Below, piece after piece: positions 7,161-14,946 of a stretch of DNA of 56,554 nucleotides; the first letter of the stretch is position 1; every line of letters starts with the position of its first letter. Both the position numbers and the translations under genes were made by a program. A model generated the notes under the pieces. It was not told the origin of the DNA. It saw only the letters and a program-made list of their open reading frames with translations, and searched no databases. Source of the DNA: Actinomycetota bacterium (GTDB lineage: Bacteria; Actinomycetota; Acidimicrobiia; Acidimicrobiales; Acidimicrobilacustridaceae). The DNA lies in contig SYBH01000162.1 of assembly GCA_005787345.1 (NCBI GenBank), positions 1 through 56,554 on the forward strand, written 5' to 3'.

Positions 7161-9416
7161 ATGGCGACTGTCAATCGTGTGCTGCCCTGGCGACGTCATG
7201 TCGCAGCGCCATCCGAAGAGGTCGCCCCGCTTGTTGCAATCTTTCAATCCCATCACCCGCGTTCATCAGCGTCCCTAATAACGCGCGCCTATGACCGAGC
7301 GGCGGCTTCGCACGAAGGTCAATCCCGTAAGTCAGGCGAGCCCTATGTCACGCACCCAGTTGCGGTGGCAAAAATCTGTGCCGAGCTTGGCCTTGACGAC
7401 GTCACAATCGCTGCCGCACTTTTACACGATGCAGTAGAAGACACCGGCGCAACCCTGATTGATGTTGAGAAAGAATTCGGTGAGGACGTCGCCCGAATTG
7501 TGGACGGCGTCACGAAACTCGATCGAATCAAGTTCGACAGCAAAGAAGCTCAACAGGCGGCCACTGTTCGCAAAATGCTCGTGGCGATGGCCAAAGATCT
7601 CCGCGTCCTGATCATCAAGCTTGCCGATCGACTGCACAACATGCGGACCGTTGCTGCAATGCCCGCATGGAAGCAGCACCGCACGGCGCAGGAGACCCTC
7701 GACATTTATGCGCCACTTGCCCATCGCCTTGGCATGCAGGAGCTCAAACAGCAGCTTGAAGATCTTTGTTTCGCTTCGCTTCACCCAAAGCGATATGCAG
7801 AAATCGATCACATGGTGGCCACCCGTGCCCCAGAGCGCGATGTCTACCTGACCAATGTTCTTGAAGACGTCCGTGGCCGCCTTAGCGAACTCCACATCAC
7901 CGCCGAAGTCACAGGCCGACCAAAGCACTTGTGGAGCATCTACGAGAAAATGGTGGTGAAAGGTCGCGACTTCGACGAGATCTTTGATCTCGTCGCGATT
8001 CGGGTCATCGTTGGCACCGTAAAGGACTGTTACGCGGCGCTTGGTTCGATTCACGCAACATGGAAGCCGGTGCAGGGGCGCTTCAAGGACTACGTGGCGA
8101 TGCCCAAGTTCAACCTCTACCAATCGCTTCACACCACCGTGGTTGGTCCCGGTGGCAAATCTCTCGAAGTTCAGATCCGAACTCTTGAAATGCATCGCCG
8201 AGCCGAGTTCGGTGTTGCGGCCCACTGGAATTACAAGGACAACAACGAAAGCTCTGCCGATCTGGCATGGCTAAACCGAATCGTCGATTGGCAAACTGAA
8301 ACTTCTGACCCATCAGAGTTCATGGCCAATCTCAAAATTGATCTTGACCAGGACGAAGTGTTCGTCTTCACCCCCAAGGGTAAGGTGGTCACACTTCCCC
8401 TAGGTGCTACCACTGTTGATTTCGCCTACGCGATTCATACCGATGTGGGTCATTCCTGCATCGGTGCGCGCGTCAATGGGCGTCTAGTAGCGCTCGATAC
8501 GGAGCTGCAATCGGGCGATTCGGTTGAGATCTTTACGTCGAAGGTGGAAAGCAGCGGTCCCTCGCAGGACTGGTTGCGCTTTGTGGTTTCTCATAAGGCC
8601 GCAAACAAGATCAAGGCCTGGCATTCGCGAGAACGACGCGAAGACGCAATTGAGAATGGCAATGATGATCTCATTAAGGCTCTTCGTCGCGAAGGACTTC
8701 CGGTGCAGAAGATCCGTCAATCTCGGGTCCTTGACGAAATTGCGACGGATCTCAATTACACCGATCTCGAGTCGCTGCATGCGGCAATCGGCGGTGGACA
8801 CCAGTCTGCGCAGTCGGTTGCTGAACGAATTCGTAAAAAGCTTGAGTCGGCCGAGCCGGGCCGTGAAGAACAGTTGTCGACCACAGTCCGTGCGCCGCGA
8901 CGTTCGGGACGCGTCGGAGGAAGTCCATCGGGTGTGCATGTCGAAGGTCTCGACGATGTCATGGTTCGTCTGTCGCGGTGCTGTACTCCGGTTCCGGGCG
9001 ACGAAATCATGGGCTTCGTTACCCGAGGCCGCGGCGTATCGGTTCATCGATCCGATTGCGCAAATGCCATGTCTCTTTCCGACGGACAAGCTGATCGCCT
9101 TATCGACGCCGAGTGGGATACCGATATCGCTGCAATGTTCATCGCTTCGATTGAAGTGAAGGGTCTCGATCGTTCACGCCTTCTTCGTGACGTATCTGCA
9201 GCATTAGCCGATCACCACGTCAATATCGTGTCGTGCAACACGGTGACCGGCTCCGACCGAATCTCATCGATGCGTTTCGATTTCGAATTGGGCGAGGTGT
9301 CACAGTTGAGCCCTCTTCTTTGGTCGATCAAGAAGATTGATGGCATCTACGACGCCTACCGGGTGTTGCCCGGCAAGGGTGACTCCGACGGTGATGGCGA
9401 TCTCGGAGATCGCTAG
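7161..9416 (+). CDS. rel: Bifunctional (p)ppGpp synthetase/hydrolase Rel (RSH)
   Basis: 751 residues with full long-RSH architecture. The HD hydrolase domain has YVTHPVAVA and LLHDAVEDTG (HD pair at residues 89-90). The synthetase domain contains the RFKD motif (R near 307), the RxKD form found in bifunctional enzymes rather than the acidic form of RelA, and YQSLHTTVVGP with VQIRTLEMHRRAEFG. TGS follows at about 393-455, a CC-containing RIS/zinc-finger region at about 595-640, and a C-terminal ACT domain at about 656-735. It makes and degrades the stringent-response alarmone in response to uncharged tRNA on the ribosome. In Actinobacteria it typically lies between secDF and hisS, as here. Confidence 0.97.
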   Translation: MATVNRVLPWRRHVAAPSEEVAPLVAIFQSHHPRSSASLITRAYDRAAASHEGQSRKSGEPYVTHPVAVAKICAELGLDDVTIAAALLHDAVEDTGATLIDVEKEFGEDVARIVDGVTKLDRIKFDSKEAQQAATVRKMLVAMAKDLRVLIIKLADRLHNMRTVAAMPAWKQHRTAQETLDIYAPLAHRLGMQELKQQLEDLCFASLHPKRYAEIDHMVATRAPERDVYLTNVLEDVRGRLSELHITAEVTGRPKHLWSIYEKMVVKGRDFDEIFDLVAIRVIVGTVKDCYAALGSIHATWKPVQGRFKDYVAMPKFNLYQSLHTTVVGPGGKSLEVQIRTLEMHRRAEFGVAAHWNYKDNNESSADLAWLNRIVDWQTETSDPSEFMANLKIDLDQDEVFVFTPKGKVVTLPLGATTVDFAYAIHTDVGHSCIGARVNGRLVALDTELQSGDSVEIFTSKVESSGPSQDWLRFVVSHKAANKIKAWHSRERREDAIENGNDDLIKALRREGLPVQKIRQSRVLDEIATDLNYTDLESLHAAIGGGHQSAQSVAERIRKKLESAEPGREEQLSTTVRAPRRSGRVGGSPSGVHVEGLDDVMVRLSRCCTPVPGDEIMGFVTRGRGVSVHRSDCANAMSLSDGQADRLIDAEWDTDIAAMFIASIEVKGLDRSRLLRDVSAALADHHVNIVSCNTVTGSDRISSMRFDFELGEVSQLSPLLWSIKKIDGIYDAYRVLPGKGDSDGDGDLGDR

Positions 9417-9462
9417 CAAGAAGTTCTGGTCAAAGGGTTCGTGAGCGAGGGAAGGGCACCGG

Positions 9463-9468
9463 TAGGAT
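9463..9468 (+). promoter_or_regulatory. Putative -10 box (TAGGAT) for hisS
   Basis: TAGGAT lies 8 nt before GTG 9477. The same bases (TAGGA) could also act as a weak Shine-Dalgarno sequence for that GTG. It fits the leaderless pattern in the window. Confidence 0.4.
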
Positions 9469-9476
9469 CACTGGTC

Positions 9477-10760
9477 GTGTCCGAGCCGACGAGTCCCCGC
9501 ATTGAGCCGTTCAAGGCCCCAACCGGAACTCGCGACGTCCTGCCTCCTGAATCTGATCGCTGGCAGGCCCTCATTGCGCTTTTCGCCGGCCATGTGACCC
9601 GAGCCGGGTATGGGTTGGTTCAAAGCCCGATGTTTGAGGAGATCGGTGTGTTCTCTCGCGTAGGCGAGGGGACCGACCTTGTTCGCAAGGAGATGTACGA
9701 CTTCCTTGACAAAGGTGAACGCCACATCGCTCTGCGCCCGGAAGGCACCGCTTCAATTGCCAGAGCCTGGATCCAACACGCGCAGGGCGAGGCAAAGCCA
9801 TGGAAGGTTTGGTATGCGGCGCCATCATTCCGCTACGAGCGTCCGCAAGCAGGCCGTTTCCGCCAGCACCATCAACTCGGTGCTGAAGCCATCGGTTCCG
9901 ACGACCCCGATCTCGATGTCGAAGTTATCGCCATGCTTCACGATTTTTACGTATCGGTTGGCCTCAAGCAGGTCACGCTTCTCATTAACTCGATGGGTAC
10001 CGCCGAGGACCGCCGTCGCTATATCGAAGATGTGCGCGCGTGGCTCAACCAACGTCTCGACACGCTCGACCCCAAAGACGCCGAGAAGGTCGTCGATCAC
10101 CCGATGCGTGTGCTCGACTCGAAGCGACCCGTCACCATTGCGGCAATCGCCGACGCGCCTCGCATCACTGATCGACTTTCTCCCGAGGCTGCCGAGCGGT
10201 TTGAGCGTGTGAAGTCGGGCCTCACAGCGCTTGGCATCGACTTCAGCGTTGAGCCTCGGTTGGTGCGCGGTCTCGATTATTACACCCACACCACGTTCGA
10301 GTTCGTGAGCGGTGCGCTCGATGCAGCCCAGTCAACCATTGGTGGTGGCGGTCGCTACGACGGCCTTATTGAATCGCTCGGTGGGCCGTCTACTCCTGGA
10401 ATCGGTTTTGGTTCCGGCATCGAACGAGTGCTGCTTACCTGCGATGCCGAGGGCGTATTCCCCGCTCCGACGAGCTCTACCGATGTTTTCGTGGTCGACA
10501 CCACCGGTGGCACTGCTGCTCGCGATCTCACCATTGAACTGCGCCGTGCTGGCATTAGCGCCGAGCGTGCATTCGATGGTCGCTCAATGAAGTCACAAAT
10601 GAAATCTGCTGATAAGTCCGGCGCAGCGTTTGTCTGCATCATTGGTGACGACGAAGCAGCAGCCGGCACCGTGACAATCCGTGACCTGCGCAGCGACACC
10701 GGACAAGAAGCCGTGGATCGCTCGACCGCTGCTGCCGTGCTGGCCGCTCGACTCTCCTGA
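9477..10760 (+). CDS. hisS: Histidine-tRNA ligase
   Basis: Class II aminoacyl-tRNA synthetase that charges tRNA-His. Motif 1 follows APTGTRDVLPPES; motif 2 is seen as RPEGTASIARAW and FRYERPQAGRFRQHHQLGAEAIG; the histidine-specific block RGLDYYTHTTFEF is near residue 260. Motif 3 is GIGFGSGIERVLL, and the anticodon-binding domain ends the protein. From GTG 9477 the product is 427 residues. A GTG at 9441 would add 12 residues, but 9477 has the TAGGAT box and a family-like N-terminus. aspS follows after 16 nt, the usual hisS-aspS pairing. Confidence 0.96.
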   Translation: MSEPTSPRIEPFKAPTGTRDVLPPESDRWQALIALFAGHVTRAGYGLVQSPMFEEIGVFSRVGEGTDLVRKEMYDFLDKGERHIALRPEGTASIARAWIQHAQGEAKPWKVWYAAPSFRYERPQAGRFRQHHQLGAEAIGSDDPDLDVEVIAMLHDFYVSVGLKQVTLLINSMGTAEDRRRYIEDVRAWLNQRLDTLDPKDAEKVVDHPMRVLDSKRPVTIAAIADAPRITDRLSPEAAERFERVKSGLTALGIDFSVEPRLVRGLDYYTHTTFEFVSGALDAAQSTIGGGGRYDGLIESLGGPSTPGIGFGSGIERVLLTCDAEGVFPAPTSSTDVFVVDTTGGTAARDLTIELRRAGISAERAFDGRSMKSQMKSADKSGAAFVCIIGDDEAAAGTVTIRDLRSDTGQEAVDRSTAAAVLAARLS

Positions 10761-10764
10761 ACCC

Positions 10765-10770
10765 GAAGGA
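10765..10770 (+). promoter_or_regulatory. Shine-Dalgarno sequence that fixes the aspS start
   Basis: GAAGGA lies 6 nt before GTG 10777. It supports that GTG as the aspS start rather than the in-frame ATG at 10795 or the upstream in-frame codon at 10681, which lies within hisS. Confidence 0.7.
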
Positions 10771-10776
10771 CCTTCT

Positions 10777-12531
10777 GTGACTGATTCCGTTTCTATGCGT
10801 ACCGACCATTGCGGAACGCTTCGTGCCTCCGACATCGGTCGCGAGGTCGCGGTCTGTGGCTGGGTGGCCCGTCGCCGTGAGCACGGTGAGCATCTGGCCT
10901 TCATCGATCTTCGTGATCACACTGGTCTTGTGCAGTGTGTGGTCGACGGGGCTGCCGATCTGCGCTCAGAATATGTGGTTCGCATCACGGGCACCGTGCG
11001 CCAGCGTCCCGATGGCACCACAAACGGCAACATGCCTACGGGTGAGATCGAAATCGGCGACTGCCGTGTCGAAATTCTGAATGTCTCCGAGCCGCCTCCG
11101 TTCCAGTTGAACGATCGCGTTGAGGTCGACGAAATGGTGCGCCTCGCTCATCGCTATGTCGATCTGCGTACTGAGCGCATGCAGCGCAACCTCCGTATTC
11201 GCGCCAAGGTCAATGCCTCGCTGCGACGAGCAATGGACGAGCAGGGTTTTGTCGAAATCGAAACTCCGATGCTTATCGCGTCCACGCCAGAAGGGGCACG
11301 GGATTTCGTCGTGCCCAGCCGCTTGTCTCCGGGTTCGTTTTATGCGCTTCCGCAGAGCCCACAGTTGTTCAAGCAGCTGTGCATGGTTGGCGGTATCGAT
11401 CGCTATTACCAAATTGCTCGTTGCCTTCGAGATGAAGACCTTCGTGCTGATCGCCAGTTCGAATTCATGCAACTTGACGCCGAAGCCAGCTTCGTTTCGC
11501 AAGAGGAAGTTCTTGCGTTCATTTCCGTGGCCGTGTCGGCTGCAGTGGAAGAAGTCACCGGTCAGAAGATGGGCGATGTTCCCCGCATGACTTGGCAAGA
11601 GGCGCAGGAACGTTTTGGTTCCGATAAGCCCGATATTCGCTTCGGTATGGAACTCATTGAGCTCACACCGAACTTTGCCGCCACCGAGTTCAACGCCTTC
11701 AAGGCCGATTGTGTCAAAGGCATCGTGGTCGACGGGGGAGCAGAGTTCACTCGCTCCAAGCTCGACGAACTCACCGACAAGGCAAAGCGCTGGGGTGCCA
11801 AGGGCCTTGTGTGGATGCGCGTCAAAGACGGTGGAGAACTCGATTCGCCGGTTGCCAAGTTCCTTTCTGCCGAAGAACTTGCTGGTCTCGTCGCAACCAC
11901 CGGAGCAAAGACGGGCGATCTCCTTCTTCTCGTCGCTGACGATCGCCCGAAGGTGTGTCACGTGCTCGGCCTCCTTCGTCTTGAACTTGGTCGCCCGCCC
12001 GTTACTGAAGGTGGCTTGCAGTTCCTATGGGTTGTGGACTTCCCGTTGTTCGAATCTCTCGACGATGCCGGCAATCCGGTACCTGCCCATCACCCATTTA
12101 CGATGCCGCACGCCGAAGATGTCGCGTTGCTCGACACGGGTAATCCGCAGGACCTGCTGAAGGTTCGCTCGCAGGCCTATGACCTTGTGCTCAATGGTTG
12201 GGAACTCGGCTCGGGCAGTGTGCGAATCCATCGCGGCGATATCCAAAGCCGTATGTTCGAACTCCTTGGGATTGGTGCTGAGGAGCAGCAAAGCAAGTTT
12301 GGTTTCTTGCTCGATGCATTCCGCTTCGGAGCGCCGCCGCATGCGGGTTTCGCGTTCGGCATCGATCGCCTGGTTGCACTGCTCGCGGGCGAGGAAAATA
12401 TTCGTGAAGTCATTGCGTTCCCCAAGACACAGTCGGGAATCGATCCGCTCACCCATGCGCCGACACCGATTGATTCAGCGCAGCTCGATGAGCTTGGTCT
12501 TCGGCTTCTTCCCGCCAAGAAGACCGACTGA
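10777..12531 (+). CDS. aspS: Aspartate-tRNA ligase
   Basis: 584 residues from GTG 10777, bacterial-type AspRS. The N-terminal OB-fold anticodon domain contains VCGWVARRREHG and FIDLRDHTGLVQCV. Class II motif 1 lies in the region VEIETPMLIASTPEGARDF. Motif 2 is YQIARCLRDEDLRADRQFEFMQLDAEAS, and the bacterial GAD insertion domain follows at about residues 290-400. Motif 3 is FGIDRLVALL near the C-terminus. Whether it is discriminating or also makes Asp-tRNA-Asn cannot be told from the window. The gene follows hisS closely with a good Shine-Dalgarno sequence, so the two are probably co-transcribed. Confidence 0.97.
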   Translation: MTDSVSMRTDHCGTLRASDIGREVAVCGWVARRREHGEHLAFIDLRDHTGLVQCVVDGAADLRSEYVVRITGTVRQRPDGTTNGNMPTGEIEIGDCRVEILNVSEPPPFQLNDRVEVDEMVRLAHRYVDLRTERMQRNLRIRAKVNASLRRAMDEQGFVEIETPMLIASTPEGARDFVVPSRLSPGSFYALPQSPQLFKQLCMVGGIDRYYQIARCLRDEDLRADRQFEFMQLDAEASFVSQEEVLAFISVAVSAAVEEVTGQKMGDVPRMTWQEAQERFGSDKPDIRFGMELIELTPNFAATEFNAFKADCVKGIVVDGGAEFTRSKLDELTDKAKRWGAKGLVWMRVKDGGELDSPVAKFLSAEELAGLVATTGAKTGDLLLLVADDRPKVCHVLGLLRLELGRPPVTEGGLQFLWVVDFPLFESLDDAGNPVPAHHPFTMPHAEDVALLDTGNPQDLLKVRSQAYDLVLNGWELGSGSVRIHRGDIQSRMFELLGIGAEEQQSKFGFLLDAFRFGAPPHAGFAFGIDRLVALLAGEENIREVIAFPKTQSGIDPLTHAPTPIDSAQLDELGLRLLPAKKTD

Positions 12532-12560
12532 CCCTCCGGAGTTCCGACACAGGCGACCGG

Positions 12561-12566
12561 TAGCCT
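12561..12566 (+). promoter_or_regulatory. Putative -10 box (TAGCCT) for rarA
   Basis: TAGCCT is followed by exactly 6 nt and the rarA ATG at 12573. No Shine-Dalgarno sequence is present, so a leaderless mRNA is likely. Confidence 0.45.
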
Positions 12567-12572
12567 CGGCAA

Positions 12573-13922
12573 ATGACTGAGGACCTGTTTGCTGCTGCTG
12601 CCGAAGATCGGCTGGCGCGGCAGGCCCCGCTTGCGGCTCGGCTTCGGCCTAAGAACCTCGACGAGGTCGTTGGCCAAGAACACTTGCTTGGCCCCGGCAA
12701 ACCGCTGAGGGCGCTGATCGAAGCCGACCGGCTTTCTTCGGTCATCCTTTGGGGTCCGCCGGGAACAGGTAAGACCACAATTTCGCAGCTCATCGCCCGC
12801 ACGACGTCGAAAGCGTTCGAGCAACTTTCTGCAGTAAGCGCTTCGGTGAAAGACGTGCGTGAAATCGCCGCTGGTGCACAAGAGCGCCTAGCGATGCGCG
12901 GTCAAGGAACAATTCTGTTTCTCGACGAGGTCCATCGATTCAATAAGTCTCAGCAAGATGCATTGCTGCCGTCGGTGGAAAGTGGCTTGCTCGTACTCAT
13001 CGGCGCGACTACCGAGAACCCATTTTTTGAAGTGAACCCGCCACTGTTGAGCCGGTCGACGCTGTTTCGCCTCGACCTTCTGTCGGCTGACGCTTGCGGG
13101 CAACTCGTTGATCGCGGCTTGGCCGCCGAAGGCGCCACTATCGACGATGATGCGCGTCAACTCTTGGTCGATCGTGCCAACGGCGATGGTCGCCATGTGC
13201 TCACCAGCCTCGAGGTTGCCATTGCGCTTGCCCACGAGCACCCCGATGCCGCTCGAGACGGATCGGGATCAATTGTCGATGAATCCATTCGGGTCACCGC
13301 TGCCGATGTCGAAGCAGCCCTCGGCACGAAAGCACTTCGATACGGGCGTGATGATCACTACGACGTCATCTCGGCGTTCATCAAGTCGATTCGAGGCTCG
13401 GACCCCGACGCTGGTCTCTATTGGTTGGCCCGGATGCTCGAAGCCGGCGAAGACGCCCGGTTCATTGCTCGGCGCCTCGTGATCTTGGCCAGCGAAGACA
13501 TCGGTATGGCCGATTCGAATTCGCTCGTGGTGGCTGATGCTGCTGCCCGTGCAGTGGAGTTCGTTGGTCTGCCTGAAGTGCAGCTGAATCTGGCCCACGC
13601 GGTGGTTCACCTCGCCACCGCTCCGAAGTCGAATCGGGTCACCATCGCCCTCGGTCGAGCCCAATCCGATGTGCGCGACCAGGCCGGGGGAGAAGTGCCG
13701 ATCCACCTCCGCGATGGTCACTACAAGGGTGCCAAAAGCCTCGGTCATGGACAGGGCTACGAGTACCCTCATGAGAAGCCCGAGGGCTGGGTCGACCAGC
13801 AGTACCGGCCGGCCGAACTCGAAGGTCGGGTCTATTACGAGCCATCCCCCCATGGTGGCGAAGCCGAGGTCCGAGACCGCATGGATGAACACAACCAGCA
13901 CACCCAGGAGCCTCAGTCATGA
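12573..13922 (+). CDS. rarA: Replication-associated recombination protein RarA (AAA+ ATPase)
   Basis: 449 residues, MgsA/WHIP family clamp-loader-like AAA+ protein that acts at stalled replication forks. The N-terminal part has APLAARLRPKNLDEVVGQEHLLGPGKPLR, Walker A GPPGTGKTT near residue 60, Walker B FLDEVHRFNKSQQDALLP near 115, and sensor 1 LIGATTENPFFEVN. The C-terminal tetramerisation domain includes SAFIKSIRGSDPDAGLYWLARM and ASEDIGMAD. The ATG of the next gene overlaps its stop codon. The order rarA, two small genes, alaS is typical of Actinobacteria; here the giant gene intervenes before alaS. Confidence 0.95.
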   Translation: MTEDLFAAAAEDRLARQAPLAARLRPKNLDEVVGQEHLLGPGKPLRALIEADRLSSVILWGPPGTGKTTISQLIARTTSKAFEQLSAVSASVKDVREIAAGAQERLAMRGQGTILFLDEVHRFNKSQQDALLPSVESGLLVLIGATTENPFFEVNPPLLSRSTLFRLDLLSADACGQLVDRGLAAEGATIDDDARQLLVDRANGDGRHVLTSLEVAIALAHEHPDAARDGSGSIVDESIRVTAADVEAALGTKALRYGRDDHYDVISAFIKSIRGSDPDAGLYWLARMLEAGEDARFIARRLVILASEDIGMADSNSLVVADAAARAVEFVGLPEVQLNLAHAVVHLATAPKSNRVTIALGRAQSDVRDQAGGEVPIHLRDGHYKGAKSLGHGQGYEYPHEKPEGWVDQQYRPAELEGRVYYEPSPHGGEAEVRDRMDEHNQHTQEPQS

Positions 13923-14377
13923 GCACCATTTCTGTCGTGTTGATCGTTGTCGCAATTGTGGGTCTTGTGGTCGTTGCTATGGCGGTGCAGTCACTCATCA
14001 TCACCCTGCGTTCGCTTCGAACAACGGTGGAAGATCTCCGCGTCGAAACTATGTCGGCAGTCGCCGAACTTCGGGCCACCGTCGCGCTCGCCAATGGTGA
14101 AATCGAACGCGTCGACTCGTTGCTCGACACCGCCGAGACAGTTGGCGCTCGCGTTGAAGCAACCTCGCGTCTTGCGTGGTTGGTCATGCGCAACCCGCTC
14201 GTGAAGTTGGCGTCACTTTCAGTCGCGACAGATCGAAACGCGCACCGACTCGCGCGCAACGACACTCAGATTGATGCGGTTGAGCCACTTGCGATCACAG
14301 ACGGATCTCGCGGAAAATCGCGTCGTTCACGTAACGCTCGAACTGTCACATCACGTCGCGAACGACGGGCCAGCTGA
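13919..14377 (+). CDS. Small membrane protein with coiled coil, DUF948-like
   Basis: 152 residues. One N-terminal membrane helix (about residues 4-28) is followed by a stretch with heptad-like spacing (about 30-75: LRSLRTTVEDLRVET and on), then a C-terminal tail rich in Arg and Lys that should be cytoplasmic. The ATG overlaps the rarA stop (ATGA) and its own TGA overlaps the next ATG (TGATG). Actinobacteria often carry a DUF948 protein at this place between rarA and alaS. Assignment rests on position and topology rather than a strong motif. Function is unknown. Confidence 0.75.
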   Translation: MSTISVVLIVVAIVGLVVVAMAVQSLIITLRSLRTTVEDLRVETMSAVAELRATVALANGEIERVDSLLDTAETVGARVEATSRLAWLVMRNPLVKLASLSVATDRNAHRLARNDTQIDAVEPLAITDGSRGKSRRSRNARTVTSRRERRAS

Positions 14378-14661
14378 TGTTTAAACGTGTCACTTGGTTC
14401 ACTGTTGGCACTGCAGTTGGCGTGACCGGAACAGTTATCGGATACCTCCGTGCCCGTGATCTTGCCCGTCGTCATCTGCCCGAAAATGTGAGCGAGGCCG
14501 CGGTTCGCGCCGCGGAATTGGCCGATTCTGGGGTCCGTGTGGCGGTTGACCGCGGAATTTCTTTTGTGGGTGAAATACGCACCAACGCCGAGGCCACAAA
14601 GCAGACCCGCAAGCAGGCTGAAGTGTTGCTTCGCAAACAACTCGAGAGCGCCGGTCTCTGA
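14377..14661 (+). CDS. Small protein with N-terminal membrane segment, DUF6167-like
   Basis: 94 residues. A hydrophobic N-terminus (WFTVGTAVGVTGTVIGY, about residues 6-23) is followed by an amphipathic, charged region that ends in a Lys/Arg/Glu-rich helix. It shares its start with the stop of the upstream gene (TGATG) and so is translationally coupled to rarA and the DUF948-like gene. In other Actinobacteria a similar small protein sits immediately before alaS. Family membership is a judgement from size, topology and position. Function is unknown. Confidence 0.7.
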   Translation: MFKRVTWFTVGTAVGVTGTVIGYLRARDLARRHLPENVSEAAVRAAELADSGVRVAVDRGISFVGEIRTNAEATKQTRKQAEVLLRKQLESAGL

Positions 14662-14674
14662 GCAGGCTGTTCGC

Positions 14675-14705
14675 GAGAACTCTCAGGGAGCAGTTGAGGG
14701 TTCTC
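14675..14705 (+). terminator. 11-bp stem-loop downstream of the rarA cluster
   Basis: GAGAACTCTCA (14675-14685) pairs with TGAGGGTTCTC (14695-14705) through 11 base pairs including one G-U, with a 9-nt loop. No T-run follows directly, so it may act as an RNA 3' end or pause structure rather than a classical intrinsic terminator. A second weaker hairpin (14725-14731 with 14738-14745) is followed by TTTTT at 14752-14756. Confidence 0.4.
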
Positions 14706-14745
14706 CAACAATGGTTGAGGGTTTTTGAGAAGTCGCGTTCCTCAA
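14693..14745 (+). repeat. GTTGAGGGTT direct repeats and inverted CCTCAA upstream of the giant gene
   Basis: GTTGAGGGTT occurs at 14693-14702 and 14714-14723, 21 bp apart (two helical turns). CCTCAA, the inverse of TTGAGG, is at 14740-14745. The sites lie about 95-145 bp before the giant gene start. They could be a regulator binding array; they also overlap the RNA hairpins, so the two readings compete. Confidence 0.4.
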
Positions 14746-14826
14746 GGAATGTTTTTCCGAAACGAGTGGGGGCCGTTACGGACACAAAACACGCGCTCTC
14801 GAATAACAATCGTCTGAACGTTTTCG

Positions 14827-14832
14827 TAGATT
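14827..14832 (+). promoter_or_regulatory. Putative -10 box (TAGATT) of the giant surface protein gene
   Basis: TAGATT is followed by 6 nt and GTG 14839. The same hexamer with the same spacing precedes the aroC GTG. No Shine-Dalgarno sequence precedes the GTG, so a leaderless transcript of about 28.6 kb is implied. Confidence 0.45.
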
Positions 14833-14838
14833 TCTGGG

Positions 14839-14946
14839 GTGCTCCAGATACCTACACCCACACGTCGTGGGCTCGTGGTTGTGCTGGCGTTCGCGTTGTT
14901 GGCCGGGGTGGTCCCAACAACGTTGCGCCCGTTAACAGCTTCAGCC
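14839..14946 (+). other. Signal peptide of the giant protein
   Basis: Residues 1-36: a basic n-region (TPTRR), a hydrophobic core (GLVVVLAFALLAGVV) and a likely signal peptidase I site after the A-S-A at 34-36. This indicates Sec-dependent export. Confidence 0.8.

Noticed and set aside
10681-10776. Longer N-terminus for aspS from an in-frame codon at 10681
   Set aside because: It lies inside hisS and adds non-family residues; GAAGGA at 10765-10770 supports GTG 10777.
10966-11961. 331-codon minus-strand ORF opposite aspS
   Set aside because: Antisense shadow of aspS; no motif and no upstream signals.
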